Source: an uncultured Prevotellaceae bacterium (GTDB lineage Bacteria; Bacteroidota; Bacteroidia; Bacteroidales; Bacteroidaceae). Taken from it: a stretch of 64,000 nt of DNA. The notes under the pieces were generated by a model. The model was not told the origin of the DNA. It worked only from the letters and a program-made list of their open reading frames with translations, and did no database searches. Position 1 is the first letter of the stretch, and each line of letters opens with the position of its first letter. Location: the NCBI GenBank assembly GCA_900318555.1, contig ONKX01000002.1, forward strand, positions 33,112 through 97,111, read 5' to 3'. The position numbers were made by a program, and so were the translations under genes. Of the stretch, positions 41,504 through 49,509 are shown piece after piece.

Positions 41504-44395
41504 TTAATTCTCTGTTTTGCGAATGTATCTCCCTGGGCAGTCAGTGAGCAGCATCAGCGTGGTGATGATACACATGAGCAATAGCATGGCCATATTGAAC
41601 CAGAGTGTTTTGATGTGCCACTGGCCCACAATTTTTTCACTGCTGTAGAATGGTGCGCGACCGATGGTGCTTTGTGGCGTCAAGAAGATAAGTCCTGTAC
41701 GCGGCACGGCATAATTATCAATGATGTCGAGCATTCGTCGTTGGTCAGCACCGATAACACAATCTTCCAGTTTGATGTTGTAGTTCTGTCGTTTCAGGTC
41801 GAGTAGGGCTTCTTTGCCATTCTGACGGATATAGCTTGACGTCAGGGCATCGGCCTTCAGCGATATTTCGTTGCTACGCTTCGAAAGGATATTCTCGGCT
41901 TCCCTCATATAGTCGTATAATGACTGGTATGACTCGTCGCCGCTATAGGGCTTCATGTCGCAATATGCCGTGATTAGCGGCAGGTTGGTACGGATGACAG
42001 CCATGTGGTCCACAGTGGATTCTTTGCCTCGCTTTTGTTCGTCCTTCATGGTTTCAAGCTGTGATTGCAACTCATAGAGCAATCCCATGTTGTAGTATTG
42101 CGTCTCGTACTTCTTCTTGTCGAGCTCGAAGAAGTTACGCTCGTATTCATTGTCTGTGAATGATGTGACGGCCAGTGCCTCGTACGACCAGCGCGAAGGG
42201 ATAAGGTCTCCGACGATGGGTACGTTACCCGTTGTGCTCTTGGGCGTCAGGTCGGAGAAACTGACTACCAGTCCGCAAAGCAGAATCTGTGGAATGAGCA
42301 GCATGGGGATGCTGATGTAGATGGCTACGACGGAGTTGAGACATTGCGACAGCAATAGTCCTGTGAGGTTGGCCAACAGGGCCGTCATAAACAGGATGAG
42401 CCACCATGTTGTAAAGAGCCCGTGCAGTTCCATGATGGCATTGCCGACAACGATGAACAGCAACGTCTGGATGAGTGACACGAAGGCCATATAGACAATC
42501 TTCGACCAGATATAGCTGCCGTAGGACAGATGCAGGAATTGCTCGCGTTTAAGCAGTGCGCGGTCCTTGATGATTTCCTCGGCACTGCCGCTCATGCCTG
42601 TGAACGTAGCCACAATGACGGCCATAAAGAAGTAGCTGACGAGGTTCTTGTTGTCCATGACGGAATAACCCTCGGGTGGAGCATAGCGTGTAAGGAAAGC
42701 ACAGACCACTGCCAGCAGTGGAGCCTGCAGGAGCGTGATGCAGAGATATTGCACGTTGGTAATCTTCGTCTTGAAGTTACGATGCAAGAAGATGGCGAAC
42801 TGTTTCAGCACACCAGGCTTCTTCTGGTCGGAAGACGGTACGTTGCTGACAGCGGGAGCAGGCAGTTCTGGACGGTTCTTCAGATAGAGCTCATGCCACT
42901 CCTGAGGTGTCATCTTACGTTCGTCAGATATCTCGCCATTGCTGTTGAGCGTCTTCTCGTCGATAATGTTGAGTACGATTTCAGGATTGACGTTGCCGCA
43001 CATAGGACAAGCGCTGGTCTCAGCATCGGCATAGTGAGCCGCCTCTTTAAAATAGGTGATGGCGTCGATGGGATTACCGTCGAATACAGGGTATCCACCA
43101 CGATCGAGCAGCCACAGACGGTCGAAGAGCTTGTAGACGTCGCTGGACGGCTGGTGGATGTTTACGATGATGAGCTTGCCTTTCAGCGTCTGCTCCTTCA
43201 GCAGGTTAATGACCTTTTCGGTATCTGCTGACGACAGTCCTGAGGTCGGTTCGTCAAGGAACAATACCGCTGGCTCGCGAATGAGTTCAAGGGCAATGTT
43301 CAGACGCTTGCGCTGTCCGCCAGAGATGTATTTGTTGATGGCCGAACCTGCTTTCAAGTCTTTGACGGCATCAAGTCCGAGATCTTTCAGGGTCTTCATG
43401 ACACGACGGTCGAGTTCCTCCTCTGCCATCCCTTCGAAGCATAGCTTGGCAGTAAACCAGAGGTTCTGGTAAACGGTCAGCTCTTCGATGAGCAGGTCGT
43501 CCTGAGGCACGTAACCGATGAGGTCCTTGGCCTCGGGTTCGCTGATGTCGTGACCGTTGATGGTAATTGTGCCTTCCTGAGGTTTCATGCTGCCGTTGAG
43601 CAGAGAAAGGAGGGTTGTCTTACCTGTTCCGGAACCGCCCATGATAGCCAGCAACTCACCATTGTGTAAATTGAAGCTAAGGTTGTGCATACCGTTGTCA
43701 CTACCTGGGAATCTGAATGTTACGTTGCGTCCACAGAACTCTACGTTCTCTACCTCGCTGTCCGATTTGTCGTAGCAGCTGATGATGGATGAGTAGTAGA
43801 CAGGACGACCGCTCTTGCCTTTCAGCACGCTGCTCTGGAGCCATACTTGATAGCATCCCGAAAGTACGGGAACATCGTTGAGCAGAACGGTATCACTGCC
43901 CATGTATGTAAACAGCAGCAAGCCGGTGAAGGGGTCAAGCAGGGTTTTGAGCTGTCCGTCGAAACCTTCTAACTGGTGCAGTATGACGTGCTCCGTGGGC
44001 TTGTTGTTGACATAATCCATGAAGTTGTTATACTGCTCGTCAGAGATGTTAAACTGCTCGGCCATCGTGCGGAACATGACATCAGTAAATCCGTCGTCAT
44101 CGGAACAGAATTCCAAAAGACGTAGCAGCAACAGGGCTTTTTCTGTGTTGCGGATGTCCGTTTGCAAATTAGAACAAATAGAGCGGACGGTATCCTGGGT
44201 GTTCAGGTCATCGGTCATCTCGTAAGCCATGCGCATATCGCTGTAGAGATCCAGATAGAGGTCGATGTTCCTGATGCCGAATTGGTGACGCAAATAACTT
44301 ACGAGCATCTCTTTTGCCCGTTCCTCGTCCACTTGCTCTACTTTTCCAAATAGTGCAAACAAACTGATAAAGCTGGATAATATTACGTCAGTCAT
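41504..44395 (-). CDS. ABCG-type transporter (ATPase plus permease) with TerB-like N-terminal region
   Basis: A 963-residue half-transporter. An N-terminal acidic helical region of about 130 residues, resembling TerB/DjlA-type modules, leads to an ABC domain of the White/eye-pigment type: Walker A GGSGTGKTTLL near residue 252, signature ISGGQRKRLNIA, Walker B AVLFLDEPTSGL. Six membrane helices of the ABC-2 type follow (about 590-960) with a large insert before the last. I start at 44395 (MTDVIL) because an upstream in-frame ATG overlaps a -7-like box (44418-44411). The cargo is unknown. Confidence 0.8.
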   Translation of the reverse strand: MTDVILSSFISLFALFGKVEQVDEERAKEMLVSYLRHQFGIRNIDLYLDLYSDMRMAYEMTDDLNTQDTVRSICSNLQTDIRNTEKALLLLRLLEFCSDDDGFTDVMFRTMAEQFNISDEQYNNFMDYVNNKPTEHVILHQLEGFDGQLKTLLDPFTGLLLFTYMGSDTVLLNDVPVLSGCYQVWLQSSVLKGKSGRPVYYSSIISCYDKSDSEVENVEFCGRNVTFRFPGSDNGMHNLSFNLHNGELLAIMGGSGTGKTTLLSLLNGSMKPQEGTITINGHDISEPEAKDLIGYVPQDDLLIEELTVYQNLWFTAKLCFEGMAEEELDRRVMKTLKDLGLDAVKDLKAGSAINKYISGGQRKRLNIALELIREPAVLFLDEPTSGLSSADTEKVINLLKEQTLKGKLIIVNIHQPSSDVYKLFDRLWLLDRGGYPVFDGNPIDAITYFKEAAHYADAETSACPMCGNVNPEIVLNIIDEKTLNSNGEISDERKMTPQEWHELYLKNRPELPAPAVSNVPSSDQKKPGVLKQFAIFLHRNFKTKITNVQYLCITLLQAPLLAVVCAFLTRYAPPEGYSVMDNKNLVSYFFMAVIVATFTGMSGSAEEIIKDRALLKREQFLHLSYGSYIWSKIVYMAFVSLIQTLLFIVVGNAIMELHGLFTTWWLILFMTALLANLTGLLLSQCLNSVVAIYISIPMLLIPQILLCGLVVSFSDLTPKSTTGNVPIVGDLIPSRWSYEALAVTSFTDNEYERNFFELDKKKYETQYYNMGLLYELQSQLETMKDEQKRGKESTVDHMAVIRTNLPLITAYCDMKPYSGDESYQSLYDYMREAENILSKRSNEISLKADALTSSYIRQNGKEALLDLKRQNYNIKLEDCVIGADQRRMLDIIDNYAVPRTGLIFLTPQSTIGRAPFYSSEKIVGQWHIKTLWFNMAMLLLMCIITTLMLLTDCPGRYIRKTEN

Positions 44396-44410
44396 TTCTC
44401 TATTAATTTG

Positions 44411-44443
44411 CAAATTTACTTAAAATCTAAGACTAAAGTCTTA
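44411..44443 (-). promoter_or_regulatory. -7 box and adjoining operator-like palindrome before the ABC gene
   Basis: Minus strand TAAATTTG (44418-44411), with the 16-bp palindrome TAAGACT-AA-AGTCTTA (44428-44443) just upstream, where the -33 element should be. No TTTG box is seen, as expected of a promoter needing an activator or controlled by a repressor. Confidence 0.5.
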
Positions 44444-44473
44444 TTGAGGTAGTTAAAAAACATTAAAACCCGC

Positions 44474-46882
44474 TTAAACGGTCTTTTTCCGTAGTGTCAG
44501 GACGTTCTTTCCGTCTATACGTTCGTAGTTGATAGAGTCCATAATCTGTCTGACTAGATGGATGCCAAGTCCACCAATCGGGCGTTCTTCGGCCGATAGA
44601 GTGGTGTCCACTTCTGCCTTTGTTGTGGGGTCAAAAGGTGTGCCCCAGTCAATGATGACAATCTTCAGACACTGATCGTTGGCTTTGGCCTCGATAAGAA
44701 TGTCACCTTTCTTGCCAGTGGGGTAGGCGTAGTCCATTACGTTAACTACAGCCTCTTCAATGGCGAGGTTCAGACTCATAGTCAGCGACATGTCAAGACC
44801 GATGGCCTCACACACTTCATCGACGAAAGCTGCCAGTTGTGGTACTTCGTCGACGTTGTTAGTCAGTTTCAGACTGCGGGACAGACGCATATCGTCGTCC
44901 TGTTCCTTGGAATACTGAATGGCGAGCATAGTCTGGTCGTCACTCTGTTCAGCATTTCCTACAAAGTCTTGTACAACTTTTGTCATATGTTCAATAAACT
45001 TCTCTGGTTTCCGTTCAGCCTCACAGGCGGTATCCAGGACACGTTCTTCCTGAAACTGTTCGTGGCGCAGGTTTTCGGCCTCCGTCAGTCCGTCGGTATA
45101 GAGGAAAATAGTTGTTTGCGAGTCGATAACGGTTTCCTGTAGGGTGAATTTCCAGTCGGTGATGATACCAACAGGAAGATTGGGGTCGCAGGGCAGGAAA
45201 CCAACCCCCTGGTCGCCGATTAATATTGGTGCATCGTGTCCAGCATTCGAATAGCGCATACGGCCTGTAGGCAGGTCGAGGACGCCAATGAACAGGGTGA
45301 CGAACATGTTCGATTCGTTGTCTTCTGAAATGGACTCGTTGATGGCTGTCATGATGCGTGCCGGCTGCGATTCGTGGGACGCGATCGTGCGGAACAGCGA
45401 GCGTGTGACAGCCATGAGCAACGACGCAGGAACGCCCTTTCCGCTGACGTCGCCAATGCAGAAGAATAGTTTCTCGTCGCGAAGGAAGAAGTCGAACAGG
45501 TCGCCGCCCACCTCCTTGGCAGGCATCAGTTGTCCGTAGATGTCTACATCGTCGCGGTCGGGGTATGGCGGGAAGGTCTTCGGCAACATTGACATCTGGA
45601 TGCTTCGGGCTGTCTGTAGTTCTCCCTCTATACGTCCCTTGTCTTCGTTGATGGCCTTGGTTTCTTCAATCTGTTTCACCAACGACAGCTGCATGGTCTC
45701 GAACGAGTCACGCAGACGACGCATCTCGTCTTTGGTCTTGATCTTTGGCAGCTCAGCGGTGAAGTTACCCTTGGCTATCTCGTCTGCAGAGACCGTAAAC
45801 TGCCTGATGGGTTTGGTCACTTTGCGCACGGTGAAATAGCAAGCCAAGACGATAATGCCGATACCGATGAAAGTGAGAACCCCCATGAATGCCATCAAAC
45901 TGTTCAACAGCCACAGCATGTCTGTTATGGGGAGTGTCACTACCATCAGCCAGTCTGTGCGCTCAACACAAGCGGCAAACATTAATATGTAGCTTTCGTT
46001 CTTGTCTCTATAGAGCCTGTAAAGTCTATCGTCAGTACCTATTCCGAGAATATTCTGGACGATTTTTTCCTTGCGCTTTTCTTTGTCTTTGATGTTCTTG
46101 AAATAGTCTTTGAGTGAGGCTCTCATCACCAGACTCGAGTCGGGATGGGCCACAATCGTACCTTGACGGGTGACAAGGAAACTGGTGAAATGGCTTTTGG
46201 CTTCAGAGTCGAACACATCCATGAAATTTTCATTGAAGGCGCTGTCCGACTTCTGTCTAAGCGTTTCAATCCAGTCCAGCGACAGGTCGGCAGTATATAC
46301 GGCATAGGCCTCGTCCTTGTCGTTGATGAGCGGCAACGAGTAGGTAATCATCGGGAAACCTCCCCCTCCTTCGTCCACGTATGGCTCCGACCAACAGGCT
46401 TTCTTCAGTTCCACGGGTTTCTTAAACCACTCTTTCTCCGGATAGTTGTATGCCCGTGAGTTCAGCTGTGTGGTATGAATGCCCGTGGTGGTGCGGAAGG
46501 CATAGGGCGCATGGAGCTGTCCTTTCTTGGGTTCGTAGTCAGGATTAAAGGCAATGGCTGTTCCCATGATTTCATCGTTCAGTTTCAACATGTGCTGTAC
46601 GCTGGAGAATAGCATATCGTCCTGATAGATGTTCTTTTTTGCTTCCGGCACATTGTTCCTGACCACAGCCTCCACATTGGAGAAGACGGTGTTCATCTTC
46701 TCGTTAGTCACCTCCATAGCAGTACCAAACGTGATTCCCAAAAGTGCTGCACCTATTACGTATATGATGACGAAAATAAGCCCAAGAATAAGTATGAGGC
46801 TAATGATTGTAGCCACCGTGATGCGCCATGTCAGACGTGAGACAATGGAGCGTGAAGGGCGGAATATGTTCAGTAGACCCAT
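44474..46882 (-). CDS. SpoIIE-type phosphatase with Cache sensor and RsbW-like kinase domain
   Basis: An 802-residue membrane protein: helix (about 18-45), periplasmic double-Cache-like sensor (60-320; KEWFKKPVELKKACWSEPY), second helix (325-350), HAMP (350-405), PP2C/SpoIIE phosphatase (about 440-650; EVGGDLFDFF, GDVSGKGVPASLLMA, SDDQTMLAIQY). A C-terminal HATPase of the RsbW/SpoIIAB kind (670-795; LAIEEAVVNVMDYA, IDWGTPFDP, GGLGIHLVRQ) ends it. Thus phosphatase and kinase for a STAS substrate lie in one chain. It is the first gene of the cluster, read from promoter cassette copy C. Confidence 0.9.
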   Translation of the reverse strand: MGLLNIFRPSRSIVSRLTWRITVATIISLILILGLIFVIIYVIGAALLGITFGTAMEVTNEKMNTVFSNVEAVVRNNVPEAKKNIYQDDMLFSSVQHMLKLNDEIMGTAIAFNPDYEPKKGQLHAPYAFRTTTGIHTTQLNSRAYNYPEKEWFKKPVELKKACWSEPYVDEGGGGFPMITYSLPLINDKDEAYAVYTADLSLDWIETLRQKSDSAFNENFMDVFDSEAKSHFTSFLVTRQGTIVAHPDSSLVMRASLKDYFKNIKDKEKRKEKIVQNILGIGTDDRLYRLYRDKNESYILMFAACVERTDWLMVVTLPITDMLWLLNSLMAFMGVLTFIGIGIIVLACYFTVRKVTKPIRQFTVSADEIAKGNFTAELPKIKTKDEMRRLRDSFETMQLSLVKQIEETKAINEDKGRIEGELQTARSIQMSMLPKTFPPYPDRDDVDIYGQLMPAKEVGGDLFDFFLRDEKLFFCIGDVSGKGVPASLLMAVTRSLFRTIASHESQPARIMTAINESISEDNESNMFVTLFIGVLDLPTGRMRYSNAGHDAPILIGDQGVGFLPCDPNLPVGIITDWKFTLQETVIDSQTTIFLYTDGLTEAENLRHEQFQEERVLDTACEAERKPEKFIEHMTKVVQDFVGNAEQSDDQTMLAIQYSKEQDDDMRLSRSLKLTNNVDEVPQLAAFVDEVCEAIGLDMSLTMSLNLAIEEAVVNVMDYAYPTGKKGDILIEAKANDQCLKIVIIDWGTPFDPTTKAEVDTTLSAEERPIGGLGIHLVRQIMDSINYERIDGKNVLTLRKKTV

Positions 46883-46903
46883 CAGTTCTTAGTATAATAT
46901 GCG

Positions 46904-46963
46904 TGCAAAGTTACGAATAAGTGAGCGAAAAACCAAATAAATTTGGATTTTTCTGAACGAAAG
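46904..46963 (-). promoter_or_regulatory. promoter cassette copy C, upstream of the SpoIIE gene
   Basis: Minus strand TTTG (46937-46934), 20 bases, TAACTTTG (46913-46906). The spacer is identical to copies A and B and the flanks match copy B at about 54 of 60 positions. The leader to the ATG is 23 bases. An imperfect palindrome GTAACTTCACC..GGGTGAAAGTTAC (46963-46988) adjoins it. Confidence 0.8.
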
Positions 46964-47030
46964 TAACTTCACCTAGGGTGAAAGTTACGAATAATTCTTA
47001 ATTAATGGCATTTTTTTATCATATTTTTTG

Positions 47031-47038
47031 TACCTTTG
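47031..47038 (+). promoter_or_regulatory. -7 box for the gene at 47058
   Basis: TACCTTTG followed by CA, 19 bases before the start codon. The -33 region is AT-rich without a TTTG at the right spacing. Confidence 0.5.
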
Positions 47039-47057
47039 CACGAAATTTTTTGTTTAG

Positions 47058-47756
47058 ATGCTTATGAAGTTGCAGAAATACATCACAATTTTCGTTTTTT
47101 TTACTTCGCTGACCGTCGCTCGCGCACAGGAGCATACCCGTGTTCTGGACCTGCCGCTCGACCTTGCTCCTGAGGAAGTCGTGGAAGCGCTGGAGGATAA
47201 GGGTCTGCAACGGGAAAACCTATTCGAACTCTCTGGCCGTATTGCGGGCCTCGACGTGTGGCTCTATGTGAATGTCAACAAGGACTCTACAAAGGTTAAC
47301 CAGCTGTTGCTGACGACGCAGATGCAACAGGGCAAAACCCTGCGCGACGACTATGTTGCCCTGCGCAAATGGATGCAGAAACACTATGGTGCCCCCACGT
47401 GGGAATCTACTGTCCGTTCCCACTCCTTTGCACGCTGGTATGTGGGTTACGATCGCGATATCGTGATGATTGCCACCGCCTCTGCTGGTGTCGAGATATG
47501 GTTCTACGAAAACCACCAGCGCCGCAACATTGACTACTATGCCATTCTGAAATATTGCGAGCGTAATCCTGCACCAAATATGCCTGTGATGTATGCCCGC
47601 GACAATGTCACGTGGAAGAGTACGGGCGATACCTCGACGGTAAAAAAGAAAGTCGCCAAGCGTGACATCCGCAAGGTTTCCAAGAAAAAGGGTAAGGCAA
47701 GAAAACAGCGCCGTTCGAAGACCGTTAAGTCTAAGAAACAGCGCCGTAAGCGTTAG
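47058..47756 (+). CDS. secreted protein with strongly basic tail, unknown function
   Basis: A 232-residue protein: signal peptide (MLMKLQKYITIFVFFTSLTVARAQ; a second Met at codon 3 could also start), a folded domain of about 160 residues (DLPLDLAPEEVVEALEDKG ... VEIWFYEN) and a tail of about 45 residues made almost only of Lys, Arg, Ser and Val. The tail may bind DNA, LPS or peptidoglycan. I do not recognise the family. Single-gene transcript ending at the hairpin at 47767. Confidence 0.7.
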   Translation: MLMKLQKYITIFVFFTSLTVARAQEHTRVLDLPLDLAPEEVVEALEDKGLQRENLFELSGRIAGLDVWLYVNVNKDSTKVNQLLLTTQMQQGKTLRDDYVALRKWMQKHYGAPTWESTVRSHSFARWYVGYDRDIVMIATASAGVEIWFYENHQRRNIDYYAILKYCERNPAPNMPVMYARDNVTWKSTGDTSTVKKKVAKRDIRKVSKKKGKARKQRRSKTVKSKKQRRKR

Positions 47757-47766
47757 TATAAAGTTC

Positions 47767-47796
47767 CCCAGGCTTGCCGTCTGGGGCTTTTTTTTT
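47767..47796 (+). terminator. terminator of the basic-tailed protein gene
   Basis: CCCCAG (47767-47772) pairs with CTGGGG (47782-47787), followed by CTTTTTTTTT. Confidence 0.85.
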
Positions 47797-48961
47797 ACGA
47801 TAGGAATCCGAGCAGGGCGCCCGCAGCGACGGCTGAACCGATGACGCCTGCGACGTTTGGTCCCATGGCGTGCATCAGCAGGAAGTTGTGGCGGTCGTAC
47901 TCCAGTCCGAGGTTGTTGGAGATGCGTGCAGCCATCGGCACAGCACTCACGCCAGCGTTACCAATCAGCGGATTCAGCTTCTTGTCCTTTGGCAGGAACA
48001 CGTTCATCAGCTTGACGAAGCAGACGCCGCTCATTGTGGCAATGATGAAGGCTCCGGCACCGATGGCGAAGATGTAGATGGTGTTCATGGTCAGGAACTC
48101 AGAAGCCTGTGTCGAACAACCTACCGTCAGACCCAACAGCATCACCACAATATCGTTCAGCGCAGCACCAGCCGTCTTGGCCAGACGGGTGGTCTTGCCG
48201 CTCTCCTTCAGCAGGTTGCCGAAGAACAGCATACCCAATAGAGGCAGACCAGATGGTACGATGAACGTGGTCAGCAACAGTCCCACGATGGGGAATAGGA
48301 TGCGCTCCGTCTGTGAAACCTCGCGGGCGGGCTTCATCTTGATGACGCGCTCCTTCTTCGTGGTCAGCAGACGCATAAGAGGGGGCTGGATCAGCGGCAC
48401 CAGCGCCATATACGAGTAAGCACACACCGCGATGGCACCCATCAGGTTGGGCGACAGCTTACTGCTGAGGAAGATGGCCGTAGGACCGTCGGCACCACCG
48501 ATGATGGCAATACCCGCTGCCTGGTTGGGTTCGAAACCCAAGGCCAGCGCAAACATATAGGCACCAAAGATACCAAACTGTGCAGCAGCACCAATCAGCA
48601 TCAGCTTCGGATTCGCCAGCAATGCCGAGAAGTCCGTCATAGCACCAATGCCCAGGAATATCAGCGGTGGATACCATCCTTGCCGCACACCCTGATAGAA
48701 GATGTTAAGCACGGAGTTGTCCTCATACAGTCCAATCTCCAGTCCGGCATCAGCGCGGAACGGGATATTTCCTAATATGATACCCAGTCCGATGGGGACG
48801 AGCAGCAGGGGCTCAAAGTCCTTCTTAATAGCGAGCCAGATAAAGAAGGCGCCTACTACTATCATGATGAGGTTACCTGCCGTCACGTTCGCAAAACCCG
48901 TGTACGTCAGAAACTCATTGAAGTTTTCTACGATAAAGTTTGTAAATCCCATAATTGTCAA
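47795..48961 (-). CDS. mmdB: sodium-pumping decarboxylase beta subunit
   Basis: A 388-residue membrane protein of the OadB/MmdB/GcdB family, which couples decarboxylation of carboxybiotin to sodium export. About ten helices; hallmark regions PLIFLGIGAMTDFSALLANP, GIIGGADGPTAIFLSSKL (here AIIGGADGPTAIFLSSKL) with the sodium-site Asp, and GNAGVSAVPMAARISN. Order gamma, biotin carrier, beta is normal. Which acid is decarboxylated cannot be told from this subunit; methylmalonyl-CoA is usual in this phylum. Confidence 0.92.
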   Translation of the reverse strand: MTIMGFTNFIVENFNEFLTYTGFANVTAGNLIMIVVGAFFIWLAIKKDFEPLLLVPIGLGIILGNIPFRADAGLEIGLYEDNSVLNIFYQGVRQGWYPPLIFLGIGAMTDFSALLANPKLMLIGAAAQFGIFGAYMFALALGFEPNQAAGIAIIGGADGPTAIFLSSKLSPNLMGAIAVCAYSYMALVPLIQPPLMRLLTTKKERVIKMKPAREVSQTERILFPIVGLLLTTFIVPSGLPLLGMLFFGNLLKESGKTTRLAKTAGAALNDIVVMLLGLTVGCSTQASEFLTMNTIYIFAIGAGAFIIATMSGVCFVKLMNVFLPKDKKLNPLIGNAGVSAVPMAARISNNLGLEYDRHNFLLMHAMGPNVAGVIGSAVAAGALLGFLS

Positions 48962-48982
48962 TTATTAATTGTCAATTGTCAA

Positions 48983-49471
48983 TTATCCAATGGTCAGCAT
49001 CACAGCACCTTCCATCACGGTATCGCCCTGATTGACGAGGATTGATGTGACGGTACCAGCCTGTTCGGCCTCGATGTTGTTCTGCATCTTCATGGCCTCC
49101 AGCACAATGACCACCTGACCGACAGCGACGGTATCACCCACCTTCACATTGATGGCGTTGATGGTGCCAGGCAGCGGAGCCTTTACGGGAGTACCTGCGC
49201 CTGCGGGAGCAGCGGGTTGCGGCTGTGCAGCTACGGGTGCAGCGGGCTGTGCCGCAGGGGCCTGAGGCTTCTCTGCCGGCTGTGCTGCCACGGGAGCTGC
49301 TGCACTGGCTCTGGTTGCTGCCAGTTCTGGATGCTTGGCAGCATTAATGGGTTTCTGCATCTCTATCTCGAATGGGATGCCGTTTACGTTTACTCTGGCT
49401 ATCGTGCCTTCTACGTCGGTGATTTCTACCTCGTAGTCTACGCCTTGTACTTTATACTTATATGTTTTCAT
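48983..49471 (-). CDS. mmdC: biotin carboxyl carrier subunit of the sodium pump
   Basis: A 162-residue protein: short N-terminal domain (MKTYKYKVQGVDYEVEITDV), a flexible Ala/Pro-rich linker (about 55-95), and a biotinyl domain with the attachment lysine in VLEAMKMQNNI. The start at 49471 gives the family N terminus; the same frame continues open upstream but those residues are out-of-frame reading of the gamma-subunit gene. The beta-subunit gene follows by 21 bases. Confidence 0.92.
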   Translation of the reverse strand: MKTYKYKVQGVDYEVEITDVEGTIARVNVNGIPFEIEMQKPINAAKHPELAATRASAAAPVAAQPAEKPQAPAAQPAAPVAAQPQPAAPAGAGTPVKAPLPGTINAINVKVGDTVAVGQVVIVLEAMKMQNNIEAEQAGTVTSILVNQGDTVMEGAVMLTIG

Positions 49472-49509
49472 TGCTCTAAACTTTAACTCTAAACTCTCAA
49501 CTCTCAACT

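Noticed and set aside
38621-46882. Defence island
   Set aside because: The mix of phosphatase, STAS and alarmone synthetase beside a transporter was considered as an anti-phage system, but there is no nuclease, toxin or effector and no mobile-element boundary. A stress-signalling role fits better.
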